A stretch of DNA of 64,000 nt from Oerskovia flava (GTDB lineage: Bacteria; Actinomycetota; Actinomycetes; Actinomycetales; Cellulomonadaceae), in NCBI RefSeq assembly GCF_026163685.1, contig NZ_JAOXSR010000007.1, positions 1 through 64,000 of the forward strand, written 5' to 3'. Numbering within the stretch: position 1 is the stretch's first letter; every line of letters begins with the position of its first letter. The translations under genes were made by a program, and so were the position numbers. Positions 26,262 to 35,303 of this stretch are shown piece by piece. The notes under the pieces were generated by a model, which ran no database searches, was not told the DNA's origin, and saw only the letters and a list, made by a program, of their open reading frames with translations.

Positions 26262-27407
26262 ATGAGCTCCGGCACCTCCTCGACGTCCGCACCGACCAGC
26301 ACACGCGGCCTGTGGATCGGCACGTACCCCGACGGCGGGCCCGCAGGAAGCGGTGAAGGAGTCTGGCGGGTCGACGTGGACTCCCGCTCCGGTGCGTTCA
26401 CGGCCCCGCGGCTCGCGGCCGCCACCCCCGCACCGTCGTTCGTCGCGCTGCACCCCACGGGTCGTGTCCTGTACGCGGTCGCCGAGGTGACCGACGGTGA
26501 GCTCTCGGCGTTCACGGTCGGGCCGGGCGGCACGCTCGCCCCGCTCGGTGAGCCGGTGACGACCGGCGGGTCGTCCCCGTGCCACGTCGTGTCCACCGAG
26601 ACCGAGGTCTGGGTCACGAACTACGGCAACGGCGTCTTCACGGCCGTGCCGCTGGACACCGACGGGGCGTTCGACGGCGCGGCCCAGCACCGGACCCACG
26701 AGGGCTCGGGCCCGGACCACGAGCGCCAGGACGGGCCGCACGCGCACTCCTCCGCGCGTGTCGACGGGGAGGCGTGGGTCGCGGACCTCGGCACGGACGA
26801 GCTCCGCCGGTACCCGTACCCGACCCGCCCCGACGCCCCGGCCGGGCTCGCGGCCAGGCTCCCGGACGGTGCGGGGCCGCGCCACTTCGTGACGCTCGAC
26901 GGCGACGTCCCGGGTGACGGTCCCGGCAGCGCCGTGCTGCTCGTGTCCGAGCTCGACGCGCGCGTCTACGTCCTGGTCCCGGCCGCGCACGTGCAGCCCG
27001 GCGCGGACCCCGGCGGCGCGCCCTACGCCGTCGCCGCGCACCACCCCGCCTGCTCGACGGTGGCGCCGGACGGGGGGCGGGGATACCCGTCGCACATCGC
27101 CCTCAGCGCCGACGGCACCCGGCTGTTCGTCGCGGTCCGCGGCCCGGACGTCCTGTCCACCTTCGCGGTGCGTCCCGGTCCCGTCCCCGAGCTGACCCAC
27201 CTGGGCGACACCCCGGTCGGCGGCCGGTGGCCGCGGCACTTCGCGGTCGTGTCGTCCGGCGCCACGGACGCGCGCGCGGACCTCGTCGTCGTCGCCAACC
27301 AGGAGTCGTCCACGCTGACGGCGCTGCGCGTGCCGCGCGAGGGCGGCGTGGGCGAGGTCGTGGGCTCGTGCCCGGTCCCCGTCCCCGCGTGCGTGGTCGA
27401 GGACTGA
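26262..27407 (+). CDS. lactonase family beta-propeller protein (6-phosphogluconolactonase-like)
   Basis: A 381-aa seven-bladed beta-propeller of the lactonase/YbhE family. Blade motifs recur as '[18 protein letters not shown]', '[19 protein letters not shown]', '[10 protein letters not shown]' and '[19 protein letters not shown]'. The family includes 6-phosphogluconolactonase of the pentose phosphate pathway, but many members are uncharacterised. No signal peptide is seen. It is followed 2 nt later by mshA, suggesting co-transcription. Confidence 0.82.
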   Translation: MSSGTSSTSAPTSTRGLWIGTYPDGGPAGSGEGVWRVDVDSRSGAFTAPRLAAATPAPSFVALHPTGRVLYAVAEVTDGELSAFTVGPGGTLAPLGEPVTTGGSSPCHVVSTETEVWVTNYGNGVFTAVPLDTDGAFDGAAQHRTHEGSGPDHERQDGPHAHSSARVDGEAWVADLGTDELRRYPYPTRPDAPAGLAARLPDGAGPRHFVTLDGDVPGDGPGSAVLLVSELDARVYVLVPAAHVQPGADPGGAPYAVAAHHPACSTVAPDGGRGYPSHIALSADGTRLFVAVRGPDVLSTFAVRPGPVPELTHLGDTPVGGRWPRHFAVVSSGATDARADLVVVANQESSTLTALRVPREGGVGEVVGSCPVPVPACVVED

Positions 27408-27409
27408 CC

Positions 27410-28657
27410 GTGCGCGACGACCCACGGATCGCGATGCTCTCCGTCCACACCTCCCCGCTCGACCAGCCGGGGACCGGGGACGCGGGCGGGATGAACGTCT
27501 ACGTCACCGAGCTCTCGCAGGCGCTGGCCCGGCGCGGGGCGCAGGTGGAGATCTTCACCCGGGCGACGTCGTCCGCGCAGCCGACCAAGGTGGAGGTCGC
27601 CGAGCGCGTCCTCGTCCGGCACGTCGCGGCCGGACCGTTCGAAGGGCTGGACAAGAACGACCTGCCCGGGCAGCTCTGCGCCTTCACGGCCGGGGTGCTG
27701 CGGGCCGAGGCCCGGCGCGCGGTCGGGTGGTACGACGTCGTGCACACCCACTACTGGCTCTCCGGTCAGGTGGGCTGGCTGGCTGCCGATCGTTGGGACG
27801 TGCCCCTCGTGCACACGATGCACACGCTCGCGCGCGTGAAGAACGCCGCGCTCGCGCCGGGCGACGCACCCGAACCCCTGGGCCGGATCATCGGCGAGGA
27901 GCAGGTCGTCGAGGAGGCGGACGCGCTCGTCGCGAACACCGACGCGGAGGCGTCGGACCTCGTCGCGGACTACCACGCGGATCCCGCGCGCGTCCACGTC
28001 GTGGCACCGGGCGTGGACCTCGAGGTGTTCTCGCCGGGGACGCTCGGCCGGCCTGCTCTGCGCGCCGCGCTGGGCCTCCCGGCCGACGACCGGATCGTCC
28101 TCTTCGCGGGCCGGGTGCAGCCGCTCAAGGCGCCGGACCTGCTCGTCCGGGCGATGGGTGTGCTCGCCGAGCGGGGCGAGGCGGTCCCGACGCTCGTGGT
28201 GCTCGGAGGAGCGAGCGGTCGTCCCACGGCGGTGCGCGAGCTCGAGGCCCTGGCCTACCAGGTGGGGGTCGCCGACCGCCTCGTGGTGCGCCCGCCCGTG
28301 GGCCGGGAGGTGCTCGCGCAGTACTTCCGGGCCGCGGACGTCGTGGCCGTCCCGTCCCACAACGAGTCGTTCGGGCTCGTCGCCGCCGAGGCGCAGGCGA
28401 CCGGGACCCCGGTCGTGGCGGCCGCCGTCGGAGGGCTGCGCACGATCGTCGAGGACGGTGTGTCCGGTGTGCTCGTGCCCGACCACGATCCCCGGACGTG
28501 GGCTCGCGCCCTCGCCGACCTGCTCGGCGACGACGTCCGCCGCGCCGCGCTGGCCGCCGGGGCTCGCCGCGCGTCCGCGCGATTCGGCTGGGACGCCGCG
28601 GCCGAGCAGATGCTCAAGGTCTACGAGCTCGCCGCGCAGGTACGCTCCGCCCGCTAG
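27410..28657 (+). CDS. mshA: D-inositol-3-phosphate glycosyltransferase (mycothiol synthesis)
   Basis: A 415-aa GT4 glycosyltransferase that transfers GlcNAc from UDP-GlcNAc to inositol-3-phosphate, the first step of mycothiol synthesis. Signatures: '[22 protein letters not shown]' near the N-terminus, '[14 protein letters not shown]', '[14 protein letters not shown]', and the E-x7-E donor motif in '[23 protein letters not shown]'. The GTG start lies 2 nt after the lactonase stop. Its presence shows that the host makes mycothiol rather than relying on glutathione. Confidence 0.92.
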   Translation: MRDDPRIAMLSVHTSPLDQPGTGDAGGMNVYVTELSQALARRGAQVEIFTRATSSAQPTKVEVAERVLVRHVAAGPFEGLDKNDLPGQLCAFTAGVLRAEARRAVGWYDVVHTHYWLSGQVGWLAADRWDVPLVHTMHTLARVKNAALAPGDAPEPLGRIIGEEQVVEEADALVANTDAEASDLVADYHADPARVHVVAPGVDLEVFSPGTLGRPALRAALGLPADDRIVLFAGRVQPLKAPDLLVRAMGVLAERGEAVPTLVVLGGASGRPTAVRELEALAYQVGVADRLVVRPPVGREVLAQYFRAADVVAVPSHNESFGLVAAEAQATGTPVVAAAVGGLRTIVEDGVSGVLVPDHDPRTWARALADLLGDDVRRAALAAGARRASARFGWDAAAEQMLKVYELAAQVRSAR

Positions 28658-28681
28658 GGCTGCGCCGCCCGCCGGCTCCCT

Positions 28682-28709
28682 ACCGGGCTGCTGCGGGCGG
28701 CAGCCCGGT
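28682..28709. terminator. convergent terminator between mshA and the DUF385 gene
   Basis: A 10-bp stem (28682-28691 with 28700-28709) with an 8-nt loop lies 25 nt after the mshA stop. Its right arm touches the stop codon of the converging gene at 28709. Confidence 0.5.
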
Positions 28710-29146
28710 CACGCGGTCCGCTCGAGGACGAGCACCGGGATCTCTCGCCGTGTGCGCTCCTGGTAGTCGGCGTACGGCGGGTAGGCCGCGACGGCCCGCT
28801 CCCACCACGCGGCCTTCTCTGCGCCCGTGACTTCGCGGGCGACGTAGTCGTGGCGATCGGGGCCGTCCTGCAGCTCGGCGAGGTGGTGCGCCAGCAGGTT
28901 GTGGTACCAGACGGGGTGCGTCGGCGCGCCGCCGAGAGACGCGACGACCGCGTACGCGCCGTCGTGCTCGACGCGCATGAGCGGGGTCTTGCGGACCTTG
29001 CCGCTGCGGGCGCCGAGCGTCGTGAGGATCACGACGGGGCGCCCGCCCATCGTCGTGGCCTGCGTCCCTCCGGAGCTCTCGTAGGTCTCGACCTGGCGGC
29101 GGGCGTGCTCGGACGGGCTCGGTGCGTACTCTCCGGTGATGGGCAT
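28709..29146 (-). CDS. F420-dependent nitroreductase-family protein (DUF385/Ddn-like)
   Basis: A 145-aa split-beta-barrel protein of the deazaflavin (F420)-dependent nitroreductase family. Characteristic segments are '[51 protein letters not shown]' in the first half and '[15 protein letters not shown]' before it. In this family the reduced F420 cofactor delivers hydride to quinones, nitro compounds or fatty-acid-like substrates. The start at the internal ATG gives the family length; a longer reading adds an unlikely Gly/Arg-rich segment. It is divergent from gpmA. Confidence 0.85.
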   Translation of the reverse strand: MPITGEYAPSPSEHARRQVETYESSGGTQATTMGGRPVVILTTLGARSGKVRKTPLMRVEHDGAYAVVASLGGAPTHPVWYHNLLAHHLAELQDGPDRHDYVAREVTGAEKAAWWERAVAAYPPYADYQERTRREIPVLVLERTA

Positions 29147-29255
29147 GCCCGTGCAACACACCGCGGCGCGGTCGTGATTCCCACGACCCGACCACGCGTG
29201 ACCACCACCCGGGACACGGGTGCCCCGTCCTGACGGCGTGCGGCAGGATGGAACC

Positions 29256-29993
29256 ATGACCTACACCCTCGTGCTGCTCCGCCACGGCGAGAGCGAATGG
29301 AACGCCAAGAACCTCTTCACCGGCTGGGTGGACGTCCCGCTGTCGCAGAAGGGCACTGAGGAGGCGACGCGCGGAGGGCATCTCCTGCGCGAGGCCGGCA
29401 TCCTGCCCGACGTCGTCCACACGTCGCTCCTGCGCCGCGCCATCACGACGGCGAACCTCGCCCTCGACGCGGCGGACCGCCACTGGATCCCGGTCAAGCG
29501 CAGCTGGCACCTCAATGAGCGCCACTACGGGGCACTCCAGGGCAAGGACAAGAAGCAGACCCTGGACACGTACGGCGAGGAGCAGTTCATGCTGTGGCGC
29601 CGCTCCTACGACGTGCCGCCGCCGGACATCGAGCTCGGCTCGGAGTTCTCGCAGGACACGGACCCGCGCTACGCGGACGCCCCCGTCGTGCGGGCAGAGG
29701 CGCTGAAGAACGTCCTCGACCGTGCGCTGCCGTACTGGACGTCTGACGTCGTCCCGGACCTGCAGGCCGGCAAGACCGTCCTGGTGGCCGCGCACGGCAA
29801 CTCGCTGCGCGCGCTCGTCAAGCACCTCGACGGCATCTCCGACGAGGACATCGCCGGGCTCAACATCCCGACCGGCATCCCGCTGCTCTACGAGCTGGAC
29901 GAGGACCTGCGCCCCGTGACGAAGGGCGGACGCTACCTCGACCCCGAGGCGGCTGCCACGGCCGCGGCAGCAGTCGCGAACCAGGGTCGCTGA
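29256..29993 (+). CDS. gpmA: 2,3-bisphosphoglycerate-dependent phosphoglycerate mutase
   Basis: A 245-aa glycolytic enzyme interconverting 3- and 2-phosphoglycerate through a phosphohistidine. The phosphorylated His is in '[20 protein letters not shown]' (~5-24); '[12 protein letters not shown]' and '[15 protein letters not shown]' supply the other conserved residues. Length is typical. The ATG lies 6 nt after CAGGAT; the identical spacer ggaacc occurs before the gene at 16843. Confidence 0.96.
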   Translation: MTYTLVLLRHGESEWNAKNLFTGWVDVPLSQKGTEEATRGGHLLREAGILPDVVHTSLLRRAITTANLALDAADRHWIPVKRSWHLNERHYGALQGKDKKQTLDTYGEEQFMLWRRSYDVPPPDIELGSEFSQDTDPRYADAPVVRAEALKNVLDRALPYWTSDVVPDLQAGKTVLVAAHGNSLRALVKHLDGISDEDIAGLNIPTGIPLLYELDEDLRPVTKGGRYLDPEAAATAAAAVANQGR

Positions 29994-30016
29994 GCCACCG
30001 GCCCCCCGGGCAGCAC

Positions 30017-30058
30017 GACGAACGGCGCGGCCCCCGCGAGGGGGCCGCGCCGTTCGTC
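30017..30058. terminator. bidirectional terminator between gpmA and phoU
   Basis: A perfect 19-bp stem (30017-30035 with 30040-30058) with a gcga tetraloop lies between the converging gpmA and phoU genes, 24 nt and 31 nt from their stops. The symmetric A/T edges suit both directions. Confidence 0.85.
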
Positions 30059-30088
30059 ATGCTGGTGGGGCGGTGCCGGCGTGGACCG

Positions 30089-30769
30089 CTACGCCGTCGT
30101 GCTGGCCGTGCTCGGGCGCCCGCGGTCGTCCGCGAAGTCACCCGTCACGAGGAACGTCACGCGCTTGGCGATCGAGACGCCGTGGTCGCCGAAGCGCTCG
30201 TAGTAGCGACCCAGGAGGGTGACGTCGACGGTCTCCTGCGGCGTCCCGGACCAGTCCGGGCCGAGGAGCGCCGTGAACGTGTCCTGGTGGAGCTGATCGA
30301 GCAGGTCGTCGTCGCGCTCGATGTTCGACGCGACGGTGAGGTCGCGCGTCGTGAGCAGGGTGGTCGTCCGGCGTGCGACGCGCACCGCGGCGTCCTGCAT
30401 CTGCTCGAACGTGCGGCGCATCGACGGCTCGACCGCCGCGCTCGGGTAGCGCCCGCGCGCCACCTGGGCGACGTGCCGGGCGAGGTCGCCCATGCGTTCC
30501 AGCGTCGCGCTCATGCGCAGTGCGCTGACGACCACCCGCAGGTCGGTCGCGACCGGCTGCTGCTGGGCGAGGAGCAGGACGCACCGCTCGTCGAGCGTGC
30601 GCTCGAGCGCGTCGATCGCGTGGTCGGAGGCGATGACCGACTGCGCGAGCTGGAGGTCCGCCGTGAGGAGCGCCGTTCCGGCACGATCCATGGCCGACTC
30701 GACCAGTCGGCTCATCTCGGCGAGGTCCTCGCCCACCTGCTTCAGCTCGGCCTCGAAGATTTCCCGCAT
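30089..30769 (-). CDS. phoU: phosphate transport system regulator PhoU
   Basis: A 226-aa all-helical protein with two PhoU three-helix repeats. Each has an E/D-x3-D type metal-binding stretch ('RMGDLARHVAQVARG' and 'YERFGDHGVSIAKRVTFLVTGD'). PhoU links the Pst transporter to the SenX3-RegX3 pair and keeps the response off when phosphate is plentiful. A GGAGGAAGG ribosome binding site precedes the ATG. It is divergent from senX3 with a 170-bp gap containing GTTCAYC-type repeats. Confidence 0.95.
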   Translation of the reverse strand: MREIFEAELKQVGEDLAEMSRLVESAMDRAGTALLTADLQLAQSVIASDHAIDALERTLDERCVLLLAQQQPVATDLRVVVSALRMSATLERMGDLARHVAQVARGRYPSAAVEPSMRRTFEQMQDAAVRVARRTTTLLTTRDLTVASNIERDDDLLDQLHQDTFTALLGPDWSGTPQETVDVTLLGRYYERFGDHGVSIAKRVTFLVTGDFADDRGRPSTASTTA

Positions 30770-30827
30770 CGCTTCCCTTCCTCCAGCCGCCGGGTGTCAG
30801 CGGTTCCGGGCCACCATCGCATCGCGA

Positions 30828-30868
30828 GGTGAACGGTCCGGTGAACTCCAGTGTCCCCGCAGATGAAC
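30828..30868 (-). promoter_or_regulatory. possible RegX3/PHO-box repeats between phoU and senX3
   Basis: Read on the minus strand, GTTCAYC occurs three times: at 30868-30862 (GTTCATC), 30846-30840 (GTTCACC) and 30834-30828 (GTTCACC). The steps are 22 and 12 nt, near multiples of the 11-nt PHO-box period. The orientation faces phoU. This suggests RegX3 control of phoU, but the spacing is imperfect. Confidence 0.4.
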
Positions 30869-30927
30869 ACTGCGCACCGAACACGCCACAGCAGGGTTCG
30901 TCGTCCGGACGTCCCTGGTACCGACCG

Positions 30928-30933
30928 TACCCT
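30928..30933 (+). promoter_or_regulatory. -10 box for senX3
   Basis: TACCCT lies 6 nt before the senX3 GTG at 30940 and no ribosome binding site is visible; a leaderless start is likely. Confidence 0.55.
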
Positions 30934-30939
30934 GGAAGT

Positions 30940-32196
30940 GTGAACGGACTGATTCAGGGAGTGCCGATCCTCGTCGCAGGGGTGATCGGCCTGGTCGTCG
31001 GTGTCGTCGCCGCGATCGCGTTCCGGGTCAGCGAACGGCAGCAACACCGGCTTCCGCCCGCCGAGCCGGCAGAGCTGGACGAGGGCCTCGTCCGGGTGCT
31101 CGCCGTGCTGCGCTCGGCGGCGGTCGTCCTCGACGCCGAGGACGAGGTCGTCCGGGCGAGCCCGCCCGCCTACGCGCTCGGGCTGGTTCGCAACGACACC
31201 GTCGTGCACCCCGCCATCTGGGACATGATCGCGGGCGTTCGCCGCGACGGCGTGATCCGCGACGAGGAGCTCGAGCTCCCGCGCGGTCCGGTCGGGCGCG
31301 GCCGGGTCATGCTCCAGGTCCGGGTGGCGCAGGTCGGGCCCGAGCATCTCCTCGTGCTCGCCGAGGACCGGACCGAGGCGCGCCGGGTCGAGGCGATCCG
31401 GCGGGACTTCGTCGTCAACGTCTCCCACGAGCTCAAGACCCCGGTCGGCGCGCTCGCGTTGCTCGCCGAGACCGTGCAGGACGCCGCGGACGACCCGGTC
31501 GCCGTGCGCAGGTTCGCCGAGCGCATGCAGTCGGAGGCCACCCGGTTGTCCGCGCTGGTCCAGGAGATCATCGAGCTCTCCCGCCTCCAGGTCGCCGGCG
31601 CCCTCAAGGAGGTCAGGACGATCCCCGTACGGGACGTCGTCGAGGAGGCGGTCGACCGTGCCCGCACCCGTGCCCAGGCGAAGGGGATCACCCTCACCGT
31701 CGGCGGGGACCTCGACGCGGCCGACGCCGTCGTCTACGGCGACCACAACCTGCTCGTCACCGCGGTGCGGAACCTGCTCGACAACGCCGTGGCCTACTCG
31801 GGTGACAACACACGCGTCGGGGTGGGCGTCTCGGTCACGGGCGACCTGGTGGAGATCGCGGTCGTCGACCAGGGCATCGGCATCTCCGCGGACGAGCAGG
31901 ACCGGGTCTTCGAGCGGTTCTACCGCGTCGACCCCGCACGGTCGCGCGACACCGGGGGCACCGGTCTCGGCCTGAGCATCGTCAAGCACGTCGCGGCGGA
32001 CCACGGCGGCGACGTGACGATGTGGTCGGAACCTGGCCGCGGGTCGACCTTCACCCTGCGCGTCCCCGCCGCGAGCACGTCGGCCCCGGTCGACGACGAT
32101 CCCGACCCCGCGCCCGCGGAACCGATGTTCCACCCGTCCGGCGCGCCGCGCGCGGCCGGCAGCACGAACGACCCGACCAAGGAGGTGGATGCGTGA
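30940..32196 (+). CDS. senX3: phosphate-sensing sensor histidine kinase
   Basis: A 418-aa membrane histidine kinase of the SenX3/PhoR type. One N-terminal membrane segment (~6-28) is followed by a PAS-like region (~50-150). The HisKA box 'VVNVSHELKTPVGAL' has the phosphorylated His at ~163. The ATPase motifs are 'NLLDNAVAYSG', 'VDQGIGISADEQDRVFERFYRVD' and 'GGTGLGLSIVKHVAADHGG'. The stop overlaps regX3 (GTGA). The leaderless GTG fixes the start; a longer upstream frame would run through the operator region. Confidence 0.93.
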   Translation: MNGLIQGVPILVAGVIGLVVGVVAAIAFRVSERQQHRLPPAEPAELDEGLVRVLAVLRSAAVVLDAEDEVVRASPPAYALGLVRNDTVVHPAIWDMIAGVRRDGVIRDEELELPRGPVGRGRVMLQVRVAQVGPEHLLVLAEDRTEARRVEAIRRDFVVNVSHELKTPVGALALLAETVQDAADDPVAVRRFAERMQSEATRLSALVQEIIELSRLQVAGALKEVRTIPVRDVVEEAVDRARTRAQAKGITLTVGGDLDAADAVVYGDHNLLVTAVRNLLDNAVAYSGDNTRVGVGVSVTGDLVEIAVVDQGIGISADEQDRVFERFYRVDPARSRDTGGTGLGLSIVKHVAADHGGDVTMWSEPGRGSTFTLRVPAASTSAPVDDDPDPAPAEPMFHPSGAPRAAGSTNDPTKEVDA

Positions 32197-32900
32197 CGCG
32201 CATCCTGGTAGTCGAGGACGAGGAGTCGTACCGCGACCCCCTGACCTATCAGCTCACCCGAGAAGGCTTCGACGTCGTCGCGGCCGCGACCGGCCCGGAG
32301 GCTTTGGCGGCCTACGACGACGGCGGCGCGGACCTCGTCCTGCTGGACCTCATGCTCCCCGGTCTCAGCGGCACCGAGGTCTGCCGCGAGCTGCGGCAGC
32401 GAGGCAACGTCCCGGTGATCATGCTGACGGCCAAGGACTCCGAGATCGACAAGGTGGTGGGGCTCGAGCTCGGTGCCGACGACTACGTCACCAAGCCGTA
32501 CTCGTTCCGCGAGCTCCTCGCCCGGGTCCGGGCCGTCCTGCGCCGGCACGGCGCGACCGAGCAGGGCGCCGAGGCGCCGGGGGAGCCGTCCCTCGAGGTC
32601 GGTCCCGTCCGGATGGACGTCGAGCGGCACACCGTGACAGTCCACGGCGACGTCGTCGCGTTCCCGCTCAAGGAGTTCGACCTCCTGGAGCTGCTGCTGC
32701 GCAACGCCGGCCGCGTCCTCACGCGCGGTCAGCTCATCGACCGGGTCTGGGGCGCGGACTACGTCGGCGACACCAAGACGCTCGACGTCCACGTGAAGCG
32801 CATCCGGTCGAAGATCGAGCCCGACCCGGCCTCGCCGCGCTATCTCCTCACGGTGCGGGGCCTCGGCTACAAGGTCGCCGACGGGGTCGGCGAGGGCTGA
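32193..32900 (+). CDS. regX3: two-component response regulator (phosphate response)
   Basis: A 235-aa OmpR/PhoB-class regulator. The receiver domain has the phosphoacceptor Asp ~52 ('LVLLDLMLPG'), with acidic pocket 'VEDEE' and Lys in 'DDYVTKPYS'. The C-terminal winged-helix domain ends in 'DVHVKRIRSKIE...LLTVRGLGYKV'. It is partnered with SenX3 and activates phosphate-starvation genes by binding PHO boxes such as the one at 32953. A near-perfect AAGGAGGTG site precedes the GTG inside senX3. Confidence 0.95.
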   Translation: MTRILVVEDEESYRDPLTYQLTREGFDVVAAATGPEALAAYDDGGADLVLLDLMLPGLSGTEVCRELRQRGNVPVIMLTAKDSEIDKVVGLELGADDYVTKPYSFRELLARVRAVLRRHGATEQGAEAPGEPSLEVGPVRMDVERHTVTVHGDVVAFPLKEFDLLELLLRNAGRVLTRGQLIDRVWGADYVGDTKTLDVHVKRIRSKIEPDPASPRYLLTVRGLGYKVADGVGEG

Positions 32901-32952
32901 GAGGGCGCACACGGGAGCGGTCGTGCACAGCCCTGCGAAGTGTCTGTGCACT

Positions 32953-32974
32953 GTTCATCTCGTGTTCACCGTGA
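32953..32974 (+). promoter_or_regulatory. PHO box upstream of pstS
   Basis: Two adjacent 11-nt direct repeats, GTTCATCTCGT (32953-32963) and GTTCACCGTGA (32964-32974), match the actinobacterial PHO box (tandem 11-mers beginning GTTCAYC). They lie ~90-115 nt upstream of the pstS start, right after regX3, where a phosphorylated RegX3/PhoP dimer would activate pstSCAB. Confidence 0.75.
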
Positions 32975-33066
32975 CTAGGCGGACGCGTCACTCGGCCTGC
33001 TTAGCGTCTTCCTTGTCACCGGCGGTCGCTGGTGGCTCGAGACGTTCGAACAGGATGGAACGAAGA

Positions 33067-34191
33067 GTGAAGCTCAGCCGATTCTCCCGCGCTGGATCCG
33101 CCGTCGTCATCGGCGCGCTCGCCCTGACCCTCGCCGCATGCGGCTCGGACGACCCGGTGGGCAACGCCACCGGGGAGTCCACCGGTGACGGATCCACCGC
33201 CGACACCGTCAGCGACCTCAGCGGTGAGCTGAACGGCGCCGGCGCGAGCTCGCAGGAAGCTGCGATGAATGCCTGGCGCGCCGGCTTCCAGAGCCTGAAC
33301 GCCGACGTCACCGTCAACTACGACCCCGTGGGGTCGGGTGGTGGCCGCACGCAGTTCGTCGAGGGTGGCGTGTCCTTCGCCGGCTCCGACGCCGCCCTGG
33401 ACGAGGAGGAGTTCGCCCTCGCGCAGGAGCGCTGCATGGGCGACTTCGTCGAGGTGCCGCTCTACGTCTCGCCGATCGCGGTCATCTACAACCTGCCCGA
33501 GGTCGAGGGGCTCCAGATGTCCGGTGAGACGCTCGCGGGCGTCTTCAACGGCGACATCACGTCGTGGGACGACCCGGCGATCGCCGCGGACAACGAGGGC
33601 GTCGAGCTCCCCAGCACGCGCATCACCCCGGTGAACCGCTCCGACGAGTCGGGCACCACCGAGAACTTCACCGAGTACCTCGCGGCTGCCGGCGGCGACG
33701 CCTGGCCGCACGACCCGAGCGGTGACTGGCCGGTGCAGGGCGGCCAGTCCGCGCAGGGCACCTCGGGCGTCGTGCAGACGGTCCAGGGCGGCGAGGGGAC
33801 GATCGGCTACGCCGACGCCTCGCAGGCCGGATCGCTGGGCACCGTCGCGATCGGCGTCGGTGAGGACTTCGTGCCGTACTCGCCCGAGGCCGCAGCGGCT
33901 ATCGTGGACGCGTCGCCACGACTCGAGGGCCGCGGTGCGGGCAGCCTCGCGCTCGAGCTGGACCGCGACACCGACGCCGAGGGCACCTACCCGATCGTCC
34001 TCGTCTCCTACTCGCTCGCGTGCCTCCAGTACGCGGACGAGGCCGAGGCCGAGCTCGTGAAGTCGTTCCTCGGCTACGTCGCCAGCGAGGAGGGTCAGCA
34101 GCAGTCGGCCTCGGCCGCGGGCTCCGCGCCCATCTCGGCCGAGCTGCGGGGCGAGATCGAGACGATCGTCGAGCAGATCAGCGCCTCCTGA
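33067..34191 (+). CDS. pstS: phosphate ABC transporter substrate-binding lipoprotein
   Basis: A 374-aa lipoprotein that captures phosphate outside the membrane for PstCAB. The signal peptide ends in the lipobox L-A-A-C (Cys ~24), followed by an acidic Gly/Ser/Thr linker. Ligand motifs are 'GAGASSQEAAMNAW', 'NYDPVGSGGGRTQFVEGGVSFAGSDAAL' and 'RSDESGTTENFTEYL'. An alternative ATG 12 nt upstream lacks a ribosome binding site; the GTG has GGAACGAAGA before it. It is the first gene of pstSCAB. Confidence 0.95.
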   Translation: MKLSRFSRAGSAVVIGALALTLAACGSDDPVGNATGESTGDGSTADTVSDLSGELNGAGASSQEAAMNAWRAGFQSLNADVTVNYDPVGSGGGRTQFVEGGVSFAGSDAALDEEEFALAQERCMGDFVEVPLYVSPIAVIYNLPEVEGLQMSGETLAGVFNGDITSWDDPAIAADNEGVELPSTRITPVNRSDESGTTENFTEYLAAAGGDAWPHDPSGDWPVQGGQSAQGTSGVVQTVQGGEGTIGYADASQAGSLGTVAIGVGEDFVPYSPEAAAAIVDASPRLEGRGAGSLALELDRDTDAEGTYPIVLVSYSLACLQYADEAEAELVKSFLGYVASEEGQQQSASAAGSAPISAELRGEIETIVEQISAS

Positions 34192-34207
34192 GGCACCGAG
34201 CATCAGC

Positions 34208-34233
34208 ACCACCGATGCGCCGACGCCGGTGGT
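34208..34233 (+). other. stem-loop in the pstS-pstC gap
   Basis: A 7-bp stem (34208-34214 with 34227-34233) encloses a second small hairpin (gcg/cgc) in the 119-bp gap between pstS and pstC. It may act as a partial terminator or stabilise the pstS mRNA so that the binding protein exceeds the permease. This is inference from position and structure only. Confidence 0.3.
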
Positions 34234-34310
34234 CGGGTCCTGTGGGACCTGGCCGCCGGCTGCGGCGTGACAGCACACCGATCCGCACCCCGACCTGCAC
34301 GGGAGCTTGA

Positions 34311-35303
34311 GTGACTACCACCGCACCTCCGCCCGCCGCACCGCCAGCGGCACGTCGGCGACGTCGTCGCACGACTTCTGACACGGGCCTGAGCCGTGTC
34401 TTCCGCTGGCTGTCCACCGGTGCCGGAGCGCTCATCCTGCTCGTCCTCGCCGCCGTCGCGATCTTCCTCCTCATCGAGGCGTGGCCCGCCATCAGCGCCG
34501 GGGGCGACGAGCTCTCCGCGCGCGTCAGCTGGTTCCCCGAGGACGCGAACCTCGTCACCTTCGTGGGGCCGCTGGTCTTCGGCACGCTGCTCGCCGCAGC
34601 GCTGGCCCTGGCCATCGCGACCCCGCTCGCCGTCGGTATCGCCCTCTTCATCTCGCACTACGCTCCCCGCCGCCTCGCGAGCGCGCTCGGGTACGTCGTC
34701 GACCTGCTGGCGGCCATCCCTTCCGTGGTCTACGGGCTGTGGGGCGCGCTGACGTTCGCCCCCCTCGTCTACCCCGTGTGGGACTGGCTGGCGAGCACGC
34801 TCGGGTGGTTCCCGCTCTTCGCCGGACCGGCCTCCCAGCCGCCGCGCGTCATGCTCACGGTGGCCGTCGTCCTCGCGGCGATGATCCTGCCGATCATCAC
34901 GGCCGTCTGCCGCGAGGTCTTCCTCCAGACGCCGCGCCTGCACGAGGAAGCCGCGCTCGCGCTGGGCGCGACCCGGTGGGAGATGGTGCGCACCGCGGTG
35001 CTGCCGTTCGCCCGCTCGGGCATCGTCTCGGCGTCGATGCTCGGCCTCGGTCGAGCGCTCGGCGAGACGATGGCGGTCCTCATGATCCTGTCCCCGGGGA
35101 CGCTCTACTCGTTCGCGGTCCTCCAAGCAGGTCAGCAGCAGACGATCGCGGCCAACATCGCCGCCCAGTACCCCGAGGCGCCGCCGCTCGGTGTGAGCAC
35201 GCTCATCGCCACCGGCCTCGCCCTGTTCGTGATCACCATGGCCGTCAACATGGCCGCCCGCGCGATCGTCGCGCGCCGCAAGGACTTCTCGGGGGCCAAC
35301 TGA
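34311..35303 (+). CDS. pstC: phosphate ABC transporter permease PstC
   Basis: A 330-aa inner-membrane permease with about six membrane segments and the ABC-permease loop 'EEAALALGATRWEMVRTAVLP' (~residue 217-237), which contacts PstB. The N-terminus is Pro/Ala- then Arg-rich (~5-22). The GTG start has a GGGAG site ~8 nt upstream. The stop overlaps pstA (TGATG). Confidence 0.95.
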   Translation: MTTTAPPPAAPPAARRRRRRTTSDTGLSRVFRWLSTGAGALILLVLAAVAIFLLIEAWPAISAGGDELSARVSWFPEDANLVTFVGPLVFGTLLAAALALAIATPLAVGIALFISHYAPRRLASALGYVVDLLAAIPSVVYGLWGALTFAPLVYPVWDWLASTLGWFPLFAGPASQPPRVMLTVAVVLAAMILPIITAVCREVFLQTPRLHEEAALALGATRWEMVRTAVLPFARSGIVSASMLGLGRALGETMAVLMILSPGTLYSFAVLQAGQQQTIAANIAAQYPEAPPLGVSTLIATGLALFVITMAVNMAARAIVARRKDFSGAN

